From: Gavia stellata
Taxonomy: Eukaryota; Chordata; Aves; Gaviiformes; Gaviidae
Reading direction: 5' to 3'
Length of the DNA stretch: 64,000 nucleotides
NCBI RefSeq assembly: GCF_030936135.1
Contig: NC_082616.1
Location: 11,281,001-11,345,000, forward strand
Under the pieces are notes generated by a model. It saw nothing but the letters and a program-made list of their open reading frames with translations. It searched no databases and was not told the origin of the DNA. How positions within the stretch are numbered: the stretch's first letter is position 1; each line of letters starts with the position of its first letter. Both the position numbers and the translations under genes were made by a program. Of this stretch, positions 38,121 through 48,259 are shown piece after piece.

Positions 38121-39966
38121 TCCTCAGCCTCCCTCACGGCCGAGGGCGTGTGCGCGGACGCTGCCGGGCGGGCTTGTCTTTGCAGGGGAGACTTTTGTGC
38201 GCTGTAGCCGATTCTGGCGGTGCCTGTTGGTTTTGGGGTCGCGGGTTGTTTCAGGTAGCTGTGTTTCCACAGGGCTGCGCTGCAGCATGAAATCCCAGAA
38301 ATCGGTGCCCTACCCTCGGTCCGGGCCTGTGGAAGCAGTTTAAAAACATCCTACAGCCGCCTTGCCACCTGCAGGTTCCCCAAGAATTTATCTGGGTTTG
38401 TAGGGCAAACATTTTTAGAATTAGAAAACCCGTAAGTAAGTTAGGACTAGAGTAGCACCGAGAGTCGCGTTAATTTGGAAATTACTTATTAGGTGGTTTT
38501 ATGCTTATGAATTGAATATGGGAAGGGTTGAAGCAGAATGAAGACTTGCTTGAATACATGAGAATCAGCTGATGCTATTTTAACAATTTCAACTTCCAGG
38601 TTTTGATCTGAGGCACTTGTTGAACAAAGGAGGAAAGGTGTTTATACTTTGTGTAAGAAAGGTGCTAGGTTGCTATGCCAAACCATTGCATGGGAGCAGA
38701 GAAACATTCTGTCTTCCATCCCACCCTTTTTGAGAAGGGTGGGAGATTTCTGGAGAGCGTACAAACATACGTATTGACAGAAACTGCTAAAGTGGGTTGT
38801 GCTGAGCAAGGACCACCTGAGGAGTGTTACGTTACATACAGTAATGCGTTTAACAAGGTAACAAACGTTTTTCAGTTAAATGAGCAATGAACAATAATTA
38901 ATAAGTAAAAAGTGGTTTGCTGCTTCTCTGTCTTCTGGGGAAAAAGGGTATAAGCAGATTGATTGTGAGCTGTTGGTGGTGTTACAGAAATCAAGGATTG
39001 GTCTGTTTTCAGCTGGTTTTTATGCCCCTGTGCACACTGCAGTCAAATAGAAGCCACTATGATGAATTCATACTACCAGTAGTTACAGTAGGGTCCATGC
39101 TTGATAACCACTTTTCTCAACTTCATTGCAGTTTTGAAATTATAAGGTATTACAAAGCTGTCCTTCCTAAAACAGGAGAAAATCTACATAACTAAAAAGA
39201 CCCATGACATATATCCCATGTGCTATGTATTAGCGTTAACAGGTGTTATAGTTTATAATTTCATCTTCCTCACAATGTTTTTGTTTGCATTTGGAAACAC
39301 AAAATTCAGTGATACTGATGATGTCAGAGACTGAAGCAGTGGAGTATTTTGTCCTTCCTTTAGAAGGAGCCATAGGGGCATTGCTGAACTTTACAAGATC
39401 AGCGTGGGTTTTTTCACTGCATATTTTATTGGCTTTTGTTCAAGATTTAAAGGCAATAACTGAGAGGAAAACTGTGATAAGCTAGTATTCAGGATCTGAA
39501 TTACAAAATTACAAAATCTGTAGTCTTAGCAGCATATGTTCTATTTTCTGTATTCTCAGTTGAAAATCTGTATGTTTTAAAGACCCCACCCCACCCCGAG
39601 ATTTACCCATTACCTGTCAATGGTAAAATACGGTCATGAACCCTCTGCCTTCAGTTTTGAGCAACCTTCATTTGGAGTAATTAACAAAGCATCTGATATG
39701 ACTCAACCTCCTAAAAGATTTAGTAAGAATTTTGTCAGAGGCATGTGGTGGGTATCAGCAAACAAAGTCTAAAACTTAAGAAGTCTGAAATAGTGAAAGG
39801 TACTTTTCTGGGTGCTCAGCCAATGACTTCTGTTTTCATCCCTTTAGCTGTTAGCTGCCTTAAAGGAAGAAATCTCCCTTTGCTGAAGTATTTTGACACT
39901 CTGATAAACTCAAGTACTGCAGCTGGACGCCTTCCAAATTCAGCTATAACCCTGGAAGCAATCAAA

Positions 39967-39969
39967 TGA
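39967..39969 (+). other. CLHC1: Premature TGA inside CLHC1
   Basis: The frame reads LEAIK-TGA-ALSEKQLHLG…WVKQQ up to a good donor (AG|GTATGT at 40,023). Conservation continues on both sides of the TGA, and mammals have Cys at this place, so one base change (TGC or TGT to TGA) explains it. Confidence 0.85.
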
Positions 39970-41395
39970 GCATTGTCTGAAAAGCAATTACATCTAGGAA
40001 TGCGTTGGGTTAAACAGCAAAGGTATGTGGTTCTTCTGCACTGAGATTCACAGAGGGGTATGCCATCCTCCGTTACTTCCCAAGTCATGAGGCTTTGCCT
40101 TTTCTTCAAAGTAAATCCTTTCAAGCAAAACACAACCAAAAATACATTAATGGATGTCTTTTTTTTATTCTTCTGTTAAATTCTAAATTCAGTATGAGTG
40201 TAGACCAAACAAGTAATATCAACAGCTCCTTCTGAAGGATGCATTTTGTTTTGGTTGCTGTCAGCTTTTCATACAGCATTGTAGACTCCAGTTTTGTTTG
40301 AGACTCTTTTGTCATACACTGTACTAAAAAACTATACGGATAGAAGATTTTCACAGCCTTCTGTGGATTAAAAAACCACAATTACTAGGATATTAATTTC
40401 TTTCATTTTATTGTTGATGTCAGTACTAGATTCACAGTTTCAAACACAGTTACACTAAAAACACAGTTAAACTGTAAACTCTATACCTGCGCTTGACCTC
40501 TGTTTTTCCATTTATGGGGATAGGATACAATCATATTTGAATTTCTAGAAATGTGTCTGTTTCTGCATTTTTGATGTGGGGAAGACATTAAGCTGTCAGA
40601 GAGATGTTTTCCTAATCCAATGTAGATTTGTTTGAAATGGTGAAAATCCTACTAGAACAGTTTGATGTTAAATTGACTATAACGGTTGCCTCTCTGCTGA
40701 AAGACTCCTGAGAAGAGCAACAACGTTCTTTAACACTAGCCCATATTTCAGTTTTACATTGGGGTTCTAAACCACCTTGTGTCAGGATCAAAACACCACT
40801 TCTTTGTTTCAGTCCTAACCCGTAATCTGTCCTACTAATGCAAAAAAATTGTTACAGCCTGCTCTTTTGACATGCTGAAATCATCATTGTTCTTATAGTA
40901 GTAAGAACTCGCTAGTTACATCATCACACTGAAACAGTGTTTCTCAAGCCATGCTTTATGACCACCTTGGGAATCATAAAATGTTACTAAATGCAAAGTT
41001 AGTAGACAACAGCTTAGTTCCTCTAGGGTGGAAGAGTGAAAAGCAGCTGTAGTTTCTAGTTTCAAGTATTACGGATCTTTGCAGTGAGGGATCTGCAAAT
41101 TGCTTTTAATTGTTTGCTGGAGAAGCCTGTTGAAAAATACTCTGTTACTGAAACATAACGATGCCTTTTTTGTATAGGTAAATAGGAGCTTTACCTCCTA
41201 GTCTAAAACTGTAAAGTTCTGTACTGATTTTAAAACAGTCTTTCGCAAGTACTAAAAATAAATAAAAAAATCCTAAACCACTTAGATTGTAGGCAAAACT
41301 GGTAGCAACACCTGTAGCAGAGAGGTTACGTAACACTTGACAGTATAAATCCCTGTGATTGCCACACTATTTTGCTGCACTATATTGTATAATAA

Positions 41396-41429
41396 TTGCC
41401 ACACTATTGTGCCATTGTAAGTGTGGCAA
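41396..41429. repeat. 10-bp inverted repeat in a CLHC1 intron
   Basis: TTGCCACACT at 41,396-41,405 and AGTGTGGCAA at 41,420-41,429 are exact reverse complements with a 14-nt loop. Another GCCACACTATT copy lies 40 nt upstream. It could be the relic of a small inverted-repeat element; it is too short to name. Confidence 0.6.
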
Positions 41430-44400
41430 AATTTTGTCTGTTTCCCATTCCTGTCTCCTTAGGTAGAATTTCTTAGGAAGGTGTTAAAGCCAGCTGAGCT
41501 ACTTCTGAGAGTCATACTACAAAATAGCTTGTTTTTGTTAATATGACAAAATTTCCTCCACTCTTTCTTTGAATCTGCTTTGTACTTTGAAGAAAATGTG
41601 AAGTTGGATAGCAAGCTAAATGGCTCAGGGTGTTGCCATTTTCTGTTCTTCTAATAATCGCTGGAAATCCGACTAGGCTTCAAAAACTCACTTTTTTTTG
41701 ATGTGTTCCTCTGAGGTTATTGTGAGACTGACAGTAAAAATTACAAATACCACCAGTAGTGAGTAAACCTGCTTCCACAGGCTGTGCTGTGGAACGTGCA
41801 GCAATGGCCGCTCTGCTACATCACAGCTTGGGAACAGCACAAGCATTTCCTTTATTCCTGAAACCAGCCTTGAATCTCCCACGTCCAGGAACACTGTAAT
41901 CCTGCAGTTATTCCTCCCAGCTGCCAGGGACTGGAATTGTGGTAATCCCTGAAAGAAATGTCCCATCGCTTCCTATTGCTTTCAGTGCTCTTAGAGCCCT
42001 CTCTGCTGCAGTTGGGAGATTGAAGAAAAGAAGGAAGAGGCTACTTTCTCAAAGGTAGAAAATTCAGGCTGCAAGAGGGGCAGAAGAGCTGAAAGGGTTA
42101 TAGCTTAATACTTACACATGCAGAAATATGCCCATCTACACAATCCACTTGTTGTAACTTGTTTTGAAATATTCCGAAGTTACGGAACACATTAGTAATG
42201 CTGGTTTGTTTTATTACCTTGTCTTCTTCAGGTTAACCTTTTCTGAGGCAGTAGGAGATACTGTTTATGACTACAGGAAAGTGGAACCAAGCAATGAGTC
42301 AAAATGCCTGGTTTTGGCTCAGGTCGCCTATGGTCAGTCTGGCGCACACAAAACAGTTGCTCTGTGCCTGTGTAAACAGGGCCAAATTTTGGGAGCAATG
42401 GGTTATATTCAGCAACTGGAGCATTTTTCTTTAGGTAAATAATAAGGCTCTTGTATTGTCTTTCGTGATTGTTCTACAATGTATTTATTTCAGGTTTAAC
42501 GGTGATGTTTTGGACCGCGTTTGTATAGAAAGCATTTGAAGTGAATACAAATATCCGAACTTTTGTCATTGTGTTTACCGAGACGTCAAGAGTTCTGTTA
42601 ATGTCCCTATGTATTTTTTCATAATATCAATACACCCATGCTCTGATGAAGTAAGGAGTCACTTTTTGTACACCTGCTAGAAAATCTCCACATCATTTTG
42701 GGGAGGACCTCAGTAGGAGGCTGTGGGGGTTCTCAGAGCCTACAGTTCTAAAACCAAGGTTGTCCCTCTCTGGTGGATAGTGAGTTCATTAATCAAATGA
42801 CGAAAGCAAAGAAAGGTGCCCTGTGTTCTTTCTTAGATTCCTTTCTACTTAGCTGCCTTCTGGCAGTGTTCTTTTTTTCTTCTATATGTGTTCTTGCTTA
42901 GACTGTTTTTGCTCAGTTAAGTTACAGTTTTTCATTTTTGTTTTATTTCCTGGCCGTGTTTCAGATAATTTTAGGGGAGGATTTTCAAGTTGTCATCTCT
43001 TCTGGGGTTTGTTGATTTTCTCATTCTATGAGATTTCTAAAATAATTACAGGAAAAAATATTCCTTATATATATTTTTTCAAGTAAAAGAAGGTTAGATT
43101 TTAATGTCACCACTAGCTTTTCCACAGTGTTCAGGGAAATCGGTCAAGATCATTATGGGTTTTTACGGTGAGGAAAGAGAGAGGTAACCATATGCAAATA
43201 CATAATAATCTTGGTATTTGTTTTTTCAGATGATTACTTCTTTCTCTTGGAAAACCGTCCTAGCACTGCATTAATTTGCTGTCTCAGTCAACAGTGGATT
43301 AGAAAACCACCATTTTCATCTATGGAGGCTATAATCCTGTCTTTTTTCTCCGCTGATCACAAAAAGCATGGGTTTGAGCTATTGGAGGACATGAGCAAGA
43401 AAAGTAAGCACAGCAAAATTTTAATAACAAACTTTCAAACTTGAGATTTCAACTCAACTCCCATTTCAGCCTATAAATTACTTTGGGTTCAGTGCTCCTA
43501 GTTTATAATGTGATCTGAATAAAAGCTTTTCTTTCACAGCGAGCTGAACTGTGCATTCTCGCATCTTCCAGAGCTCCCCCAGGGGTGAGGGTCACTCTGT
43601 CAAATTTGAGGGTCCATCTTGCTTGCGCTCACACCCAGGTTTGGTCTGTGCCATTGTGCAGAGCACCCCTCAGGGCAGCCCTGCCACTGAAATAACTCTG
43701 GAGGCACTTTGCTTGCTTCTAGCAGAGCCTCTGTAGGCTGGCTTTTGGGCTACCTGCAACTTCAGCACTTACTGCTTAGGATGCAGAAAAATAAAGTCCA
43801 ACTTTGTTGTAAGGTTTGTAATTTTTCAGAGGGACTTTTTTTTTTACACTGCCAGACACAGCAGCAGAAACTCTTCAGGCAGCATGAACTCAAGCCAAGG
43901 GCAGACAGCGGCAAAAAACCACACGGGCAGCCAGCGCCAGGTTCTGAAACTACTCTGCAGACAAACTAGTACTTACTTATCTGCCTGGACTTAGCCAGGA
44001 AAAGTGCTTAAATGTAAAGATAATATTTCTGAAAGTTAGGTTTTCTGCATCCAGGGAGGATTATTTGCATCTATTGTGCTTATTGTGTCTTGCTCCAATA
44101 AACTGCCCTCAACTTCAGTGCCTGCAACTCCCCTGTCATTCTGTTGCTTGCAGGTTTCAGAAATGATTTTGAGTGCAATTGTGGATTTTGGCTGTTAAGC
44201 TTTTTCAATTAAAATAAACACTGTTTTTCTTATGGGTCTTTAATTTGGTCACCTTTCTTTTTTTTTTTAACTCAGTCTTAGGATTTATAATCCATCTAAA
44301 AAAACAGTGAATGATTTGTGCAGTATACTTAATGAGTAGTACAAAGCTTATTAGGGCAAATGCAGGATCTGTAAATGCGGTTGGTTTTTTCCTAGATGCA

Positions 44401-44499
44401 TTGGAACAGGTTATTCTAAATGATACCATCTGTACTTTGGAAGACTGGAATAAGATAGCAGTTGCTTGTGCAGAAAATAAGCATGAAAAGTTATCTCAG

Positions 44500-44521
44500 A
44501 AAATCGTGTCTTACCTCACCG
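44500..44521 (+). other. CLHC1: One-base frameshift in the last CLHC1 exon
   Basis: The frame from the acceptor gives …EKLSQKIVSYL and then stops at 44,533-44,535. The +1 frame from about 44,519 gives 24 residues ending MEHVFW and a TAG at 44,591-44,593. As I recall it, the mammalian protein also has 24 residues after the matching Leu, and also ends MEHVFW. A single inserted base accounts for this exactly. Confidence 0.85.
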
Positions 44522-44599
44522 GATGGAGTGTTTGAAAATTCGCCGCTTGAAGATGAAAAAGATGCAAGGATAATGGAACATGTTTTCTGGTAGTTTTTC

Positions 44600-47500
44600 T
44601 GTGTAACAACAGAGGGAGCTCTTAGAGCAGTCAAGCGAAGAAGCCTTCTAGCTCTTTGTACGAACTGTGGTAAACACTAAGCATGCGGAAACAGTGCTGA
44701 GAATTATTTTACCATCAAATATCAGTTATTTGTCTCTTTTAATATGTCTGTGTGACCATGCATGCATGTTTGTATTTTGTTTAACTGGAAATGTATTCTC
44801 AGTGTAGAGGAAAGTTGGCATATTGTATTCCGGAATGGTAGGGTAATGGTATGCATGTGCTTTCCATCCTGTTCTCAGCTTCTGTGCATCGTGTCTGTCC
44901 TTTAGCATAGTGCTGGAGGGAGATACTGCACAGGGTTTAGAATCAGCGTGGGTAAGGGAAACTGCTCCGAGTGGATCATTGTTCTGAGGGAGCTGGACAA
45001 AGGGCATTGTGCAGTGTAGACATACCCTGATGCCTTGGTCATCTTGTTTTTTCCCCCATAGGCCAGAAGGCTTGCATCACTAGAGTCAAAGTACAAGTCA
45101 TAGCATCAAAATGATCTAACAAATTCTGCCAAAATACATCAAATGTCTACTTGGAACAAATTTGGGCTTCAGTTATATGCATGCACCTGCTCCTTGGATT
45201 GCTGTGGGAATTGTGTGGTTTGAGGACCATATTACACTGTAAGAGCCAGTACGGGAACTTAGCTTAGGCTGATTATTAAGAGATGGGGAATTCACTCTTA
45301 GGGAAAGGAAGATGTCCAACTGCAGTCCTACGCCAGCAGATTCACTGGGTGCGTGTTGGCAGAGCCTCTTTTTAGCTCTCAGCCCACAACCAGTATAAAC
45401 AGGAAGAATACTGAATGTCATTTACTGTTGTCACTGTGCTACATGTTCTCAAATAACAGATATCTCTATAATTAAGCTAGATATAACTACTGCTGTTTTG
45501 TTTCAGTTTTAATACATTTTGGCACTCTTTAAAAGCTGCTGGGCCATGTTTATTATACGGACAAATCTGCAATGTTAGGAGTCACAAAAGAACATTCTTT
45601 AAAAGAGAAGAATGACAAGTCTACAGATATTGTAAGGATTGTGTGGATGAGGAACAGGGAAAGGTATGCAAGTTCAGTTTTCAACATGTAGAATAATACA
45701 TTCTGTAAATATAACCCTTAAGTTAAATATATAAATGTAGAGATATTTTCTGAATTAAATTAGTGTTAAGTATTTTTTTCTAGTAATGCCTGCCATTTAG
45801 TAGTGTCTTTCCAAATGCTTGTGAATTATTACTGCTCTGAAGAGCTTGCAATTTATGCAAGTTTTAATAGCGATACACTCTTTGTAATGAGCATTAGAAC
45901 TTATACCTCAAGAGTGGTTCAAATCTGTCAAAGACTGGACAGTTTAGTAGCACTTGAAGTGCATTCGGTGCTGTAGAAAAAGGTAAGTTCTGTGACCCTG
46001 CAAAGTAGGCCCTTGCCAGGATGCTTTTGTAGTTGTCTTAGCTGATCACATCTTTTCCTAGGACAGATTTTTTTAATCTGATGTAGCATTTTCTGTACTC
46101 CATCTGCTATGCTAAGAAGGAATTCCTGGCATTTTTAAAAGTCAAAGGGCAGTTGATATAATCCTATTTGCAGGAGAAGGGGGAGAAAGGTGATACTGTC
46201 AAAAGAATGTGAGAACAGAGATTTAAAATATTTATTAAAGTTTCAGTTTAAAGAACATATTCAGGAATAAATGACTTAGGTGATGTCTACTTTACATATC
46301 ATTGCAGCTGAATTCTGACTAATGTTCAAATACATTTTCCCGGAATTACTGAGCATGAACTACAAATTAAGAATGCAGTTCTCCCTTTTAGTGCTTTTTG
46401 CTATTCATGTTTTTGAAATTAATGTAATCCTGCCATTATGAACATATATGCTGATGCAGATACTCCAAGAGCAGTCAGGTGAAAAGTCAACGCTGGTGGC
46501 TTCTCTGGGATTTCTGAGCACAGCACATCTACAGAATAGAGCCCCGAGCAAGTGCTTATGATTGGAAAAAAAAAAAAAAAAGTATTGCATGCTGTTTGCA
46601 AATACAGGCTAGTATACTTTGGAGACTCCTTGGTTTTATAAGAAATGCAGGGAACATGAAATGTTTATTTTGCAGATTGAGATTGTTTTAGCTGTCCAGA
46701 CTGTTATTTCTGTAACAGAACTAGAGTATTCATTGCTGACACCTGATTTTTTCCTTAACTCAGCTTGATGCCACCCGAGTGACCGCAGACTTCTGCACTT
46801 TTTGATTATGAGATGCAGAGCAATTGAATTCCATAGGAGAGCTTTTTCCAGAGTCTGGTATCATCGCACATGATGAATGCAGAGGTCGATAGCCATTTCT
46901 CGTCCCACTTACATAATTTAATTTAGTTGTGAAGTTCTAGAATTTTACTTGTGACCAACTTGCATTGTAAAGTTCACACCTGAGGTATAATTAAATACCA
47001 GGCATAAGCAAGGGATCAGAAAGAATGGCCAAATATATTTTGTATGCCGGGAAAAGAAAGCAGGTATAAACTCCCAGAAGTAGTAATACATGGACAGTCC
47101 ATGCTAGATGAAAATTGATTTATCATTATACATTGCTATGCCTACTGAAACTTCAGGTTCAATTTTCTCATTTCATTTTATGCCGGTGGATTTATATTAA
47201 TTTTAATGGTGCTATTTCTTATATATGTAATGAGTAACAAAAGACTGTTACCTGATTAGTTGTCACACTGATTATAAGATAAGATGGGGTGTTTGACCTC
47301 AGATACACTGTATATATTGTAACTCAATTTACAGTGTAACATACATCAGATTTTGACCAAAAGGATGAAAACAATGAATGAAAAGATCACTGACATTCTT
47401 ACTGCACAAAAGCTGACATCATACAAGAAAGCAGTGCAGATGTAACTGCAATACTCCCCAGAGTGATTTCATGGTGCTTGTTTAATATTTGCAGCAGCTG

Positions 47501-47700
47501 GAAAATGAAAGTGCTTGTTAAATCGAACAAGACAGGGATGGGCTAAACCACAAAGTTTTATTCTTTTTCTTTATAGCCATTTTTACTGTGCAGAAGTGAT
47601 TTCTAGCAGGGATACATGATCAAATGGCAGGCCTGAGGTACGTGCTTCTTTATTTGGCCTATTTACTTGCTAGCTGGTTTGTATTAAGCATTCTCTGGAA
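44600..47700. other. Intergenic DNA downstream of CLHC1
   Basis: AT-rich sequence without recognised genes, including any 3'UTR of the CLHC1 locus and a poly(A) run of about 15 at 46,566. By synteny with mammals the next gene on this strand would be RTN4. I see no RTN4 exon in the window. Confidence 0.5.
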
Positions 47701-47712
47701 GTTCTAGAAATC

Positions 47713-47949
47713 ATGCTGCATAAGCAAAACAGTGCAAGTGCAGTGTCAAATGTATATTCTCTAGAGCAAACACAACTGTTACTGGGGAGAACTCTACCAG
47801 TGTTGCCTTACATGCCTTATTTTCCTTCAGAAGAACTTGGTGTCTCCCAATCCAAGAATCAGTTGCTAATCATCTGTTGGTATTTAAAGCGATTGAGACC
47901 TGTGTGTTTTATTCAGCAACCTCAAGAATTTTCAGTCACTTCATCTTGA
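47713..47949 (+). other. Open frame of unknown status, possibly a coding remnant
   Basis: Open for 78 codons from ATG to TGA, with mixed hydrophobic and polar sequence (LLLGRTLPVLPYMPYFP…) and an AATAAA 8 nt after the stop. I do not recognise a family. It lies 91 nt upstream of the stronger coding-like segment at 48,040 but in a different frame. Chance remains likely. Confidence 0.25.
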
Positions 47950-48039
47950 AAAAAATAAAAACTGTCTTAAAAATTCTTATTAGCAAGGTGACAATATACT
48001 TTTACCCAAAGTGTCTGTAAAAGCCAAGTAGTATTTTAG

Positions 48040-48246
48040 TAATATTCAAACACCCAAAGTTACATATAAAGAAGAGATGGAATTTCTAACAGCTAGAGAC
48101 GTCTGTAAATGCCTAAGCAAGTTTAAACATCCACTCCTTACAAAACTTTATGTCCCCAATCTCAGACATTATTTTGAAGAAGAGTTACTCAGTTTCACAG
48201 ATGAAGAAGTAGGAGCACTGTCACCTCGCCTCTTGTCACCTCACTG
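48040..48246 (+). other. Unidentified coding-like exon
   Basis: About 69 codons open between a possible acceptor (GTATTTTAG|T) and a strong donor (CACTG|GTAAGAG at 48,247). The protein looks natural, rich in charged helical sequence: EEMEFLTARDVCKCL, SKFKHPLLTKLYVP, NLRHYFEEELLSFTDEEV. Composition and splice borders set it apart from the surrounding AT-rich DNA. I cannot name the family. A possible next exon after TTTTCCCAG at 48,341 would be in the wrong phase, so the rest of a gene is not found. It may be an exon of an unrecognised gene, a dead remnant, or chance. Confidence 0.45.
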
Positions 48247-48259
48247 GTAAGAGAGATTC

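Larger units (their letters stand above)
38675..44593 (+). pseudogene. CLHC1: CLHC1 (clathrin heavy chain linker domain containing 1), broken copy
   Basis: Exons recognised: 38,675-38,857 (start, 61 codons; FLESVQTYVLTETAKVGC), 39,848-40,022 (KGRNLPLLKYFDTL…ITLEAIK), 42,232-42,434 (RLTFSEAVGDTVYDY…LCLCKQGQ), 43,230-43,403 (ILSFFSADHKKHGFELLEDM) and 44,396-44,593 (ALEQVILND…then MEHVFW). The last four join in phase (2-2, 1-1, 1-1). Three lesions are visible. A TGA at 39,967-39,969 stands where the mammalian protein has Cys. A single extra base near 44,500-44,521 puts the conserved end in the +1 frame. The central coiled-coil/linker exons, some 270 residues in mammals (about 586 aa in all), are not found between 38,858 and 39,847. 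The first exon ends in phase 0 but the next needs phase 1, which also implies lost exons. A possible remnant of exon 2 is at 39,136-39,165 (EIIRYYKAVL), out of frame. The function of CLHC1 is not well known. Confidence 0.85.

Noticed and set aside
39967-39969. Reading the CLHC1 TGA as selenocysteine because it aligns with Cys
   Set aside because: CLHC1 is not a known selenoprotein or redox enzyme, no SECIS element was recognised, and a second independent lesion plus missing exons favour simple decay.
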